From assembly GCF_000230735.2 (NCBI RefSeq), contig NC_019962.1, forward strand, positions 496,001 to 560,000: a DNA stretch of 64,000 nt. Direction: 5' to 3'. Shown here in pieces: positions 31,451-39,273 of the stretch; position 1 is the first letter of the stretch, and each line of letters opens with the position of its first letter. A program made the translations under genes and the position numbers. Under the pieces are notes generated by a model. That model saw only the letters and a program-made list of their open reading frames with translations. It did not search any database and was not told the DNA's origin. Source of the stretch: Natrinema pellirubrum DSM 15624 (GTDB taxonomy: Archaea > Halobacteriota > Halobacteria > Halobacteriales > Natrialbaceae).

Positions 31451-31909
31451 ATGGACGCCAGCGAGCCGGTTACCGTCGACACCGTCCTGGTGACGGTCGA
31501 CGGGAGCGAGGAGTCAGCCACCGCCGTCGAGTACGCCGTCGCGGTCGCGGACCGCTACGACGCCAGCGTCCACGCGCTGTTCGTCCTCGGACGCGGGGTC
31601 GTCCGCGGGTTGGACGCCGGGACGGTCGACGAGACCGACGTCGCGGAGACGACACAGGAGTTCTTCGACGACGTCCGGCGGATCGCCGACGACGCCGGCG
31701 TCGACCTCGCGACCTCCGTCGACGACGGCTTCTCGCAGACGCGCAAGACCCGCCATCCGGGCAACGTCGTCCTCGACACGGCCGACGCCGTCGACGCCGA
31801 CTTCGTCGTCCTCCCCCGGGAACCGGTTACTGGCACCGAGGCGGAGGTCCTCGAGAAGGCAGCCGAGTACGTTCTCTCCTACGCGAGCCAGCCCGTGCTG
31901 TCGGTGTAG
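31451..31909 (+). CDS. Universal stress protein-like, degenerate ATP loop
   Basis: 152 residues with the UspA start TVLVTVDGSEESATAVEYAV and a helical middle. The ATP loop has become VVLPREPVTGTEAEVLEKAA, so the usual G-x2-G-x9-GS pattern is lost and the protein may not bind ATP. It ends in the normal QPVLSV strand. The ATG at 31451 (MDASEPVTV) is chosen over a longer in-frame start at 31400, whose extra residues look non-native. It is divergent from the UspA gene at 30876. Confidence 0.85.
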   Translation: MDASEPVTVDTVLVTVDGSEESATAVEYAVAVADRYDASVHALFVLGRGVVRGLDAGTVDETDVAETTQEFFDDVRRIADDAGVDLATSVDDGFSQTRKTRHPGNVVLDTADAVDADFVVLPREPVTGTEAEVLEKAAEYVLSYASQPVLSV

Positions 31910-32010
31910 CGACGGCGGCCGTTCCGTTCCACACGAGCAACTGCAAGTCATTGCCGATGGGACTGCGACTACCCTGCGGTCTCTCCGGTAACTCGTTACA
32001 GTAGACCGTG

Positions 32011-32586
32011 TTAGCCCTCGGGATCGAGCAGGATCGCCATCTCCTGTTCGAAGCTCTCGGTACCCGTCGACTCGAATCCGACTCGTTCGTAGAGGGCGAT
32101 CGCCGGGTTGTTCCAGCGCTCGACGGTCAGCCAGACGCGTTCGATCCCGATCTCGACCGCATGACCCAGCAGATTCTCGAGCAACACGGTGCCGATCCCG
32201 GCCTGCTGATAGGCCTGCAGGACGAAGATCGCCAGCTCCCACTCGATTTCGGCGTTGTCCTCGATCGCCGACGGATCGTCGGTGTCGGGGACCAACATCG
32301 CGTGGCCGACGGCGTCGCCATCGTGGGAAGCGACGACGTTGACGCTGTCCTCGCCGATCGTCTCGAGCCAGTTGCGGATGCGGCTCTCGCCGGTCGGTGG
32401 GATCCCCTGTGCCCGATCGGCGGGATCGAACGCGAGGTACATCTCGACGACGTCCTCGAGCGCGCCCTCGGCGAACGAGCCGACGGCGCGGATCTCGATG
32501 GGGCGGTCCTCGCGGTCCTCGATCGTCGTCGGCGGCGCGGGAAACGGTCCGGACGGGTCGTCCGGGTACTGACGCGAACCCGACAT
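32011..32586 (-). CDS. GNAT-family N-acetyltransferase
   Basis: 191 residues. After an unstructured Pro-rich head, the GNAT core shows ELAIFVLQAYQQAGIGTVLL with the acetyl-CoA loop Q-x-x-G-I-G (near residue 135), ENLLGHAVEIGIERVWLTVE and the end strand NNPAIALYERVGFESTG. The acceptor is not predictable. It is downstream of a UspA gene on the same strand with a two-base gap, so they are co-transcribed, which hints at a stress-related acetylation role. Confidence 0.88.
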   Translation of the reverse strand: MSGSRQYPDDPSGPFPAPPTTIEDREDRPIEIRAVGSFAEGALEDVVEMYLAFDPADRAQGIPPTGESRIRNWLETIGEDSVNVVASHDGDAVGHAMLVPDTDDPSAIEDNAEIEWELAIFVLQAYQQAGIGTVLLENLLGHAVEIGIERVWLTVERWNNPAIALYERVGFESTGTESFEQEMAILLDPEG

Positions 32587-32588
32587 CG

Positions 32589-32960
32589 TTATCGCACCAA
32601 CTTGACCGTCGTGGGGGCGTTCAACAGGACGAACTCGGTGATCGGCCCGAGCTGTATCTTCCCCATCGGACTCAGCGTCCCGCCGCCGATGACCAGCTGA
32701 TCGTACTCGCCCTGTTCGGCGTAATCGACGAGCGCGCTGCCCGGATCGCCCTCGAGTTTCTCGACGGGCCTGTCCTCGAGGCCAGCCTCGTCGAGGGCCT
32801 CGCGGGCCTGCTGGCACATTTCGTCTTGCGATCGCTTCGACTCGGGTTTGTCGACGATGGCGACGGTCAGGTCGTCGCCGACGTCGGTCGTTCGCTCGAT
32901 GGTCCGTCGCAGCGTCTTCACCGACTCGTCGCTGCCGCCCAGACCCAGCAACACGTTCAT
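32589..32960 (-). CDS. Short universal stress protein
   Basis: 123 residues, somewhat short for UspA. It keeps MNVLLGLGGSDESVKTLRRT, LTVAIVDKPES and the loop IGGGTLSPMGKIQLGPITEF ahead of the last strand TTVKLVR, so a nucleotide may still bind. The start at 32960 is the Met before NVLLGLGG; the longer frame adds non-native residues. It forms a transcription unit with the GNAT gene that begins three bases beyond its stop codon. Confidence 0.85.
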   Translation of the reverse strand: MNVLLGLGGSDESVKTLRRTIERTTDVGDDLTVAIVDKPESKRSQDEMCQQAREALDEAGLEDRPVEKLEGDPGSALVDYAEQGEYDQLVIGGGTLSPMGKIQLGPITEFVLLNAPTTVKLVR

Positions 32961-33102
32961 ACACGTGACTGTGAGCCGATACACGAAAACGGTTGTGCCA
33001 TTTGCCCCCGAATCGCGTCGAGCCGACCGTTCGCGAGCCAGCCAATCGCAGACGTTGTGCAGGACGACGCTGTTAAGAGCGTGTAGTGAATACGTTGACC
33101 GA

Positions 33103-34509
33103 ATGAGTGATGCAGCGCTCGATGTCGTGGAGTTCCTGCTCACGACGAGCGTGTATTCGGACGACCGGACGTTAGACGAGAACGATCTCCCGCCGGCGTT
33201 TCGCCGGGTCTACTGGACCGGTGGCGTCGATGAGGACGGGGACGACGGGGGCTCGAGCCGCAAACCCGCGGGGATCGATCGCCCGCTCTCGGTCACGACC
33301 ACGACCGCCCGCGAGGCGACCGATGTCGACCGGCCGTGGGAAGCCATTTCCGACCTGATGTTCACCGAGCGCGACGAGTTCTCGGGGACGATCACCCTCG
33401 CTCAACGGGACATGGCCGAGGAGTGGTTCGCCGAACGCGTCGACGCGGAGCGCCTGCTGGAGAACCCGACGCTGGCGAAACACTTCGAGCGCCACGACGA
33501 CTACGATTTCGACGTTTCCCACGAGGCAGCCCGGGAGCGCAACCGGCCGATCCAGGCCGATCGGGTCTGGATCGACGGCCTCCTGAACGAGTACTTCGAC
33601 GAGGAGGAAGACGAGGAAATGTTGGACCTCGTGGAAGTCCGCGCGCCCGAGGAGGTCGACATGTCGCTGGACGACCTCGTGCTGACCGACGACCAACAGA
33701 ACGAACTCAACAAGATCTCGAAGGCGATCGAACACCGCGACTACCTCGCCGACATCGGTCTGCGCGAGATCGGGAAGCTCCTGTTCGTCGGCCCGCCGGG
33801 GACCGGGAAGACCTCGACCGCACAGGCGCTCGCACAGGACATGGACCTGCCGTTCGTCGAGGTCAAGCTCTCGATGATTACCTCGCAATACTTGGGAGAG
33901 ACGGCGAAAAACGTCGATAAGACCTTCGAGGTCGCCAAGCGACTCTCGCCGTGTATCCTCTTTATCGACGAGTTCGACTTCGTCGCCAAGACCCGCCGCA
34001 GCGACGAACATGCCGCGCTGAAGCGAGCGGTCAACACCCTCCTCAAGAGCATCGACAACATCTCGCTCATCGAGGACGACGTCTTGCTCATCGGGGCGAC
34101 CAACCACCCCGACCAACTGGACGACGCCGCCTGGCGGCGCTTCGACGAGATCATCAACTTCCCCAAACCCGACCAGGGCATGCGGGCGGACATCCTCGGA
34201 CTCATCACCCGGACGATGGACATCGACGAGTTCGACCCCCAACTCATCGCCGATGTCACTGAGGGACTGACCGGCAGCGACCTCCGGATGGTCCTCCGGG
34301 AGGCAGTCCTCGAGGCCCTGACCGAGGACCGAACGACGCTGACCCAGCAGGACCTCCTGAACGCCGTCGAGGAGTTCGAGGAGCGGGACACGTTAAAGAA
34401 CATGGACATGATGGAGGGCGACCACGACGCCTTAGTCGCCGGCGGAGACCTCGACAAGGCCAGCGACGGCGGCCACTCGCACGACCACGACCACGATCAC
34501 GATCACTGA
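33103..34509 (+). CDS. AAA+ ATPase with His/Asp-rich C-terminal tail
   Basis: 468 residues. A unique N-terminal half of about 190 residues precedes the ATPase core: Walker A LFVGPPGTGKTS near residue 230, Walker B CILFIDEFDF near 285, then sensor-type LLIGATNHPDQLDD and the second region of homology WRRFDEIINFPKPD. GLTGSDLRMVLREAVLEAL is the lid helix. The protein ends with GGHSHDHDHDHDH, a likely metal-binding tag. It resembles haloarchaeal AAA proteins of the 26S-ATPase/CDC48-like branch, but without a second AAA domain. The partner is unknown; UspA and GNAT genes lie divergently upstream. Confidence 0.9.
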   Translation: MSDAALDVVEFLLTTSVYSDDRTLDENDLPPAFRRVYWTGGVDEDGDDGGSSRKPAGIDRPLSVTTTTAREATDVDRPWEAISDLMFTERDEFSGTITLAQRDMAEEWFAERVDAERLLENPTLAKHFERHDDYDFDVSHEAARERNRPIQADRVWIDGLLNEYFDEEEDEEMLDLVEVRAPEEVDMSLDDLVLTDDQQNELNKISKAIEHRDYLADIGLREIGKLLFVGPPGTGKTSTAQALAQDMDLPFVEVKLSMITSQYLGETAKNVDKTFEVAKRLSPCILFIDEFDFVAKTRRSDEHAALKRAVNTLLKSIDNISLIEDDVLLIGATNHPDQLDDAAWRRFDEIINFPKPDQGMRADILGLITRTMDIDEFDPQLIADVTEGLTGSDLRMVLREAVLEALTEDRTTLTQQDLLNAVEEFEERDTLKNMDMMEGDHDALVAGGDLDKASDGGHSHDHDHDHDH

Positions 34510-34817
34510 CGGGCGATTCGGCACTGGGCCCGGTACGGTTCTCTCGATCGGTTTGCGCAATCGAGGTCTCGAGTTCCGGTAGCGACGGCTCGGTCGTGCG
34601 GACCGGATTACGGCCGGCCGAGCGCTCGACTCAGGTACGACTGACCGCTCCGAGATCGGCCGCTCGCCGTGCCAATACAGGCGTTAGTAGCCGCCGACGG
34701 CGACCGCGGCCTACGCGGGATACAGGGCGCTCCGCGGGGGTAGCGGTCGGGTCGGCACCGCTTGACCGGTGGCGACCCGTCACCACGCTTTTCTAGCCGC
34801 CTCTCCTTGCCGCAGCC
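34510..34817. other. Gene-free spacer
   Basis: About 308 bases between the AAA ATPase and the DUF2237 gene. I see no tRNA, repeat or hairpin worth naming. CTTTTCTAG near 34787-34795, some 25 bases before the next ATG, is a weak promoter candidate. Confidence 0.5.
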
Positions 34818-34950
34818 ATGCCTGACGACCGGAACGTGTACGGCGCCGAACTCGAGCCCTGCTGTACCGACCCGATGACGGGATTCCTGCGGGACGGCTG
34901 CTGTCGCCGGGTCGAGTCCGATCGGGGCCGCCACGAACTCTGTGCCGTGG
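34818..34950 (+). pseudogene. 5' part of a DUF2237 gene split by a TnpB element
   Basis: It encodes MPDDRNVYGAELEPCCTDPM followed by TGFLRDGCC and HELCAVV, the start of the DUF2237 family (about 120-130 residues, Cys-rich, function unknown). The frame is interrupted after 133 bases by the IS1341-type element. Joining to 36522-36781 gives 130 residues reading CAVVTEEFLRFSRARGND without gap. The frame as it stands runs antisense through tnpB and is not a real long protein. Confidence 0.9.
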
Positions 34951-34961
34951 TGACATCCTCG

Positions 34962-34979
34962 CCCGCCGTAAACGGCGGG
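34962..34979 (-). repeat. Hairpin at the tnpB-distal (right) end of the IS1341-type element
   Basis: CCCGCCG, loop TAAA, CGGCGGG. It lies between the tnpB stop (35013) and the element edge, where TnpB systems produce the guide (omega/reRNA) scaffold. Sequence beyond 34951 on the minus strand would be the guide portion. Confidence 0.7.
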
Positions 34980-35012
34980 GCTTCCTACAAGGGAAGACTC
35001 GCGTTGGAGGTT

Positions 35013-36254
35013 TCAGGACCCGAAGGCCGCAAGCGTCGTCTGTCGGGATTGCCGACTCGGCGTGCGGTGTCCTGTGGCCGTGTCACAACGGCTCCCATCC
35101 CGAGGCGAGTCATCGCGTTCCGATTTCCAAGGAACACTCTCTCCCCACGGGTCAAAGCGACCGGCGATGTTCGCGGCCGCGTTGATATCTGCCTGATACT
35201 CCGTGACCCAACACTCCGCGTTCGTACACTTGAACTCGGCTTGCGACCCACGACTTCCGATGTGCCCGCACTCGTGGCAGGTCTGGCTCGTGTAGCGTGG
35301 GTTCACGAACCCGACCGGAATACCGGCTTCGAGAGCCTTGTCCTTGATGCGGTCGGTGAGGCGAGCGAACGCCCACGAGTGCAAGCGTCGGTTCATGTAC
35401 TTCCCGTAGTCCAAGTTCTCGCGGATGTACGACAAGTCCTCGAGTACGATTACCGGGTCCTCGAAAGACTCGGCGTACTCGACGGCTTCGCGAGACGCCT
35501 TCTCGACGATATCCGTGAGCGCGTTCTGGTAGTGGTCGAAACGTTCGTCGATCCGCCACTGGGCGGCGTCACGTTCCTGCAGGCGCTTGAGGGTCGTGTA
35601 CATCTCCTTGCGGAGTGCCCGCGCACGGCCGCCGTCGTAGATGTATGGTTGGGTCGGAGTGTCGTTCTGACAGGCACAGCCCGTCAGAAGCTTAGACTCG
35701 CCAATATCGAAACCGATTCGAGTCGGATCGTCCGGCGTCTCTGGTTCGGCTACGTCGTACTCGACGGTGACGTGCAGCACCCAGTTCGTTCGGTACTGTT
35801 GCAGTCGGAACTCACCGACCGACACGTCGCCGTTGAGCAGATCGAACCACAGCGATTCCTGCTCGGGGTTAATTCGAAGTGGAATCCAGAACGCGTTGCC
35901 ACGTCCAGCCTGTGGAACGCGCCAACAGAACTCGTACGCACGCTCGCCGGAGTGATCGATTCGAAAGCCACGGTTCGTGAATCGAACCGGGTGGTCGTCC
36001 TCGAGTTCCGAGGCGTTGTACGTCCGGCGGAGTTGCGGGACGTAGTTCTTGAGGGCGTCTTTGGCGTAGGACGTGAGCGTGTACGGCGTGACGATCTCGT
36101 TGACTGCGTTCTGCGTATCCGCGCCACTCTCGAAGGCATCCTCAAGGGCGCGGCGGTAAGTCGCCACAGTGCGCTCGAGGCGTTGCTCTTTGCCCGTAGT
36201 GGGTGGCGCGAGAGTAGCTTCGAGCGTTTTCGTGGCGGTAGTTTCAGCGACCAT
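35013..36254 (-). CDS. tnpB: TnpB, RNA-guided nuclease of an IS1341-type element
   Basis: 413 residues. The RuvC-like nuclease has all three acidic positions: IGFDIGESKLLTG (Asp), VIVLEDLSYIRENLDYGKY (Glu) and EYQADINAAANIAGRF (Asp). The zinc ribbon lies before the third: QTCHECGHIGSRGSQAEFKC, then TNAEC. The N-terminal half is the wedge/REC region. TnpB proteins are guided by RNA made from the element end to cut DNA next to a target motif, and are ancestors of Cas12. The frame is complete with intact catalytic residues, so it is probably active. The ATG at 36254 (MVAETTATK) is preferred to the longer frame at 36380, which runs into the divergent gene. Confidence 0.93.
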   Translation of the reverse strand: MVAETTATKTLEATLAPPTTGKEQRLERTVATYRRALEDAFESGADTQNAVNEIVTPYTLTSYAKDALKNYVPQLRRTYNASELEDDHPVRFTNRGFRIDHSGERAYEFCWRVPQAGRGNAFWIPLRINPEQESLWFDLLNGDVSVGEFRLQQYRTNWVLHVTVEYDVAEPETPDDPTRIGFDIGESKLLTGCACQNDTPTQPYIYDGGRARALRKEMYTTLKRLQERDAAQWRIDERFDHYQNALTDIVEKASREAVEYAESFEDPVIVLEDLSYIRENLDYGKYMNRRLHSWAFARLTDRIKDKALEAGIPVGFVNPRYTSQTCHECGHIGSRGSQAEFKCTNAECWVTEYQADINAAANIAGRFDPWGESVPWKSERDDSPRDGSRCDTATGHRTPSRQSRQTTLAAFGS

Positions 36255-36312
36255 TCGACAGTACAGGCTACGACCGCAACCCACATAAACCACACGGATA
36301 GTACACGTATGT

Positions 36313-36447
36313 ATGGGTACAGAAATCAGATTCGAGGTAGACGACGAACAGTACGAGCGACTGAAAGCGATCAAAGACAAGCGCGGCTACACTTGGAAGG
36401 GGCTGATGCTCGAAGGTGTCGAAGCGTTGGACACCGGGGAGCCATAA
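36313..36447 (+). CDS. 44-residue RHH/CopG-like microprotein inside the TnpB element
   Basis: ATG at 36313 to TAA at 36445-36447. The protein starts MGTEIRFEVDDEQYERLKAI and continues KDKRGYTWKGLMLEGVEALD. A short basic/acidic beta strand followed by two helices with YTWKGLMLEGV resembles the ribbon-helix-helix pattern of antitoxin-type repressors. It is divergent from tnpB with 58 bases between starts, so it could repress the shared promoter and limit TnpB. Function is inferred from fold and position. Confidence 0.65.
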   Translation: MGTEIRFEVDDEQYERLKAIKDKRGYTWKGLMLEGVEALDTGEP

Positions 36448-36521
36448 CAGGGCGAATTGAGACACGAACGAACGCGATTCCTCCCCGCCCCAAGGGGCGG
36501 GGTTTCCTCGCTACAGCAAGA

Positions 36522-36781
36522 TGACCGAGGAGTTCCTCCGCTTCAGTCGAGCGCGGGGCAACGATCTCACCACGCCGAGACCGGAGTTCGAATTCCCCGG
36601 GCTCGAGGCCGGCGATCGCTGGTGTCTCTGTCTCGCCCGCTGGGTCGAGGCTGAGGAGGCCGACTGCGCCCCGCCGGTCGTCCTCGAGGCGACCCACGAG
36701 GCGGTCCTGCGCGATGTCGAGCCAGACCTGTTGCGCGAACACGAGTACGACGGCGGCGACGACACCGCCGCGACGGAGTAG
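36522..36781 (+). pseudogene. 3' part of the DUF2237 gene
   Basis: It continues the split gene: TEEFLRFSRARGNDLTTPRP, then FPGLEAGDRWCLCLARWVEA and PPVVLEATHEAVLRDVEPDL, all typical of DUF2237. An ATG created at the element edge (36521-36523) would allow translation of this piece alone, giving about 86 residues, but the N-terminal Cys motif would be missing. The TAG stop at 36779 is native. Confidence 0.9.
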
Positions 36782-36833
36782 GGATCGGACCCGCGGGGAA
36801 TACCCTTTATGCGACGGCTGTCAAGGGGCACCT

Positions 36834-37163
36834 ATGAGCGATGACGCCCCAGCGGGAGACGCCGCGGCGACGTTCGCGGCCCGGGCACAGGACGACCACG
36901 ACGAGGCGATCCGCGACCTCGTCGTCTTCGGCGACGCCGCCCGGGGCGACGATCGCGGCGTCCACGCGTCGGTCGAGGTACTGCTGGTCCTCGAGGAAGC
37001 GGACCCGGAACGCGAGCGGCGACTCGAGGCGCTGGCCGAAACCGTGGGGGCCGAACACGGCGTCGTCTTCGAGGTACACGTCCTGCCGGCCGAGCGAGTC
37101 GAGGCGAACGCCGACCACCCGTTCATCCGGACGGCGCTCGAGAAAGGCAAATCGTATGTGTAG
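36834..37163 (+). CDS. Nucleotidyltransferase-fold protein with degenerate active site
   Basis: 109 residues. AIRDLVVFGDAARGDDRGVH is similar to the minimal nucleotidyltransferase (MNT) motif FGSxARG, but Ser is replaced by Asp, and the usual SDxD metal site that follows is ASVEVLLVLE here. The rest (LEALAETVGAEHGVVFEVHV, then HPFIRTALEKGKSYV) matches the MNT fold. It may be a non-catalytic member, such as a toxin-antitoxin or sensing protein. No HEPN partner is adjacent. Start and stop are clear. Confidence 0.7.
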   Translation: MSDDAPAGDAAATFAARAQDDHDEAIRDLVVFGDAARGDDRGVHASVEVLLVLEEADPERERRLEALAETVGAEHGVVFEVHVLPAERVEANADHPFIRTALEKGKSYV

Positions 37164-37232
37164 GCGACGAGCCGGTGGTCGCAACCGCGTCGAACCGCCC
37201 CGCCGACACGCCCTCGGAGGGACGAACTGACG

Positions 37233-38057
37233 ATGCGGGTGACCCTGCTCGGGACCGGCGACACGACCGGGACGCCCACCGTCGGCTGTGACTGTGACAC
37301 CTGCGCGGCGGCTCGAGCGCGCGGCGTCGAGCGCACGCGCTTTTCGGTCCACGTCGAGAACGAGCGCGTCGACGAGTCGCTGCTGATCGACTTCAGCCCC
37401 GACTTCCGGTATCAGTTCCTCCGGGACGAGGTGTCGCTTCCCGATGCCGCCGTCATCACCCATATCCACTTCGACCACCTCGACGGACTGGGCAACGTCT
37501 TCCGCGTGCTGGACTCCCTCGAGGTCTACGCCGCCGACGAGACCGACCCCAAGACGGGAAAGAGCGTCGCCGAGACCGTCGACGACGACTACCACTATCT
37601 CGATCCGCTCACGGTCGTCCCGACGTCGCCGCTCGAGACGGTCCGGATCTGCGGGCTCGACGTGACGCTGGTGCCGGTCGACCACCCGCCGCTGGTCTGT
37701 TACGGCCTCTCCGTCGAGGACCCCGTGACGGGTGCGAAGCTGTCGATCACGGGCGATACGAGCTACGACGTTCCCGAGGCGTCCCGGGACGTCCTCGCCG
37801 ACGCCGACCTCCTGCTGGCCGACGGCATCGTCCCAGCGAGTCTGGCCGACTACCACCCGCTGGGCGGCCGTCACGAGGACGCCGACGGCGTCGCTCGGAC
37901 GTTCGGGACGAAACACATGACCCGTGAGGGCGCGCTCGCGCTGGCCGGGGAGTTGAACGCCGACCGGACGCGGCTGGTGCATCTCGCGCACTTCTACCCC
38001 GCCGAGGAGGCCTTCGCAGAGCCGCTTGCGGTTGACGGCGAGGTCTACGAGCTGTAG
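37233..38057 (+). CDS. MBL-fold metallo-hydrolase, PhnP-like
   Basis: 274 residues. The N-terminus MRVTLLGTGDTTGTPTVGCD, then CDTCAAARARG, has the PhnP-type pattern with two cysteines that may bind zinc. The metal site is VITHIHFDHLDGLGNVFRVL near residue 75, with SITGDTSYDVP and HLAHFYPAEEA providing further ligands. PhnP enzymes open cyclic phosphates of ribose; other members are lipoate/octanoyl- or RNase Z-like. The exact substrate is uncertain. It lies 70 bases after the nucleotidyltransferase-like gene, possibly the same transcript. Confidence 0.85.
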   Translation: MRVTLLGTGDTTGTPTVGCDCDTCAAARARGVERTRFSVHVENERVDESLLIDFSPDFRYQFLRDEVSLPDAAVITHIHFDHLDGLGNVFRVLDSLEVYAADETDPKTGKSVAETVDDDYHYLDPLTVVPTSPLETVRICGLDVTLVPVDHPPLVCYGLSVEDPVTGAKLSITGDTSYDVPEASRDVLADADLLLADGIVPASLADYHPLGGRHEDADGVARTFGTKHMTREGALALAGELNADRTRLVHLAHFYPAEEAFAEPLAVDGEVYEL

Positions 38058-38103
38058 ATCCGGGGGAACGTGTCCGTCCGGCGCTCGAGCGGCGGCCGAG
38101 CCG

Positions 38104-39108
38104 TCAGCCGAACCGATCGAGTCCCGACTGTCGCCGCCGTTTGCCGTCGGGATCGGCCGTCCACGGGGTCCGCCGGTCGCGTTCGGCCTCGAGGTCGATC
38201 GCGATCTCGGCCGCCGACCCCGGCTCGTGGCCCGGACAGTCCGGGCCGCACTCCGTGTTGGCGTCGACGACCCGACCGTTCCACGCGCAGTACGGTAGCG
38301 TCGCGCCGCTCGCGTCGGTCGGGCGACACGCGCCGCAGTTCGGAAACCCGTACGTTCGCCAGCCCTTGCCGTAGGCCCGTTCGGCGAGCCGGCGGCGCGC
38401 CCGCGCCTTCGCATCGGGCGAGACGACCTCGATCTCCGTTCGCCCCGGGTGGGCGGCGAGGGGCTCGATCCCGGGCTCGTCGGGTGTGAGCGGGGTCGGC
38501 TCGCGGACCACTTCGATCTCGAGGCCCTCCCCCGCCGCACCCTCGTCGCGGTGGATTCGCCAGACGCCGACCGCGTCGGGGATGCGGTTCAGGTGCGCGC
38601 GCGTGACGTAGCTCTCTGTCGCGAGGATCGCCTCGTCCAGCAGGGCGAGGCTCACGTCGGTCCGCAGTTGCATCTCGAGGTCGCCCGGCCGGCCCAGATC
38701 GGGCTTGTTCTCGATCCCGACGATGCGGTCGTACCAGTCGGGGTAGCGGGTGACCTGCCGGACGTACTCCCGGTTGCTGGTCGCGCTGGCCTCACGGTCG
38801 CGTTCGAAGAAGCCGATCTCGAGGGCCTGCTCGGTGGCGTTGCGGGCGCGCTCGGGGTGGCAGTCGAAGGCGTCCTTCCAGTAGCGAGCCCGCCCGGTGC
38901 CGACCGCCGACTCGATCGCGGCGTCGGGGATCGTCTCACTGGTGAGTTCGACGCGGTCGTCGAACTCGGAGCCGGGTTCGACGCAGAGTACGTCGAGGAT
39001 CCGGCCGCCGGGATCGGCGACGCTGCCCCCGAGCTGGCGAGCGACGATTCCCTCGCGGCGCCCCTCGAGGCGGGCACACAACTCGAGTTCGAACGCGAAC
39101 TCGGACAC
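38104..39108 (-). CDS. Conserved haloarchaeal protein (DUF5787-like)
   Basis: 334 residues. An N-terminal EFAFELELCARLEGRREGIV leads into a domain with a central VGIENKPDLGRPGDLEMQLR motif, which resembles the PD-(D/E)xK nuclease strand. YGFPNCGACRPTDASG, then YCAWNGRVVDA and CGPDCPGHEP form a Cys-rich end that may bind zinc. The family is annotated DUF5787 in haloarchaea as I recall. An archaeal nuclease role is possible but not shown. It is divergent from eif2g. Confidence 0.65.
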   Translation of the reverse strand: MSEFAFELELCARLEGRREGIVARQLGGSVADPGGRILDVLCVEPGSEFDDRVELTSETIPDAAIESAVGTGRARYWKDAFDCHPERARNATEQALEIGFFERDREASATSNREYVRQVTRYPDWYDRIVGIENKPDLGRPGDLEMQLRTDVSLALLDEAILATESYVTRAHLNRIPDAVGVWRIHRDEGAAGEGLEIEVVREPTPLTPDEPGIEPLAAHPGRTEIEVVSPDAKARARRRLAERAYGKGWRTYGFPNCGACRPTDASGATLPYCAWNGRVVDANTECGPDCPGHEPGSAAEIAIDLEAERDRRTPWTADPDGKRRRQSGLDRFG

Positions 39109-39273
39109 GGTACGTGTGAGGGGCGGACGGGAGATAAGTCGTCGGGATCGCCGGTGTGGAACGACAGCACGGGTGATATTCTCTCGGTTCCGTCGACCTC
39201 GAAATCGACGGGATAGCTCGCAACCTTTATCAGTCGCACAGGGGAATCACTACCCAAGATTACTCATCGTCTT

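Larger units (their letters stand above)
34951..36521 (-). mobile_element. IS200/IS605-group (IS1341-type) element: tnpB plus a divergent microprotein gene, no tnpA
   Basis: About 1571 bp inserted in a DUF2237 gene. There is no TnpA transposase. Instead of inverted repeats, each end has a hairpin: CCCGCCG/CGGCGGG at 34962-34979 and CCCCGCCCC/GGGGCGGGG at 36483-36502. TGAC occurs at both junctions (34951-34954 inside, 36522-36525 in the flank), so edges can move by four bases. Without the element the host frame is restored exactly. On the tnpB strand the flank next to the left end reads GGTCA, the likely target-adjacent motif. Movement would need a TnpA in trans. Confidence 0.9.

Noticed and set aside
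34818-36524. A 568-codon plus-strand frame beginning like DUF2237
   Set aside because: After residue 44 it reads antisense through the TnpB element. It is a split host gene plus an accidental open frame, not a fusion protein.
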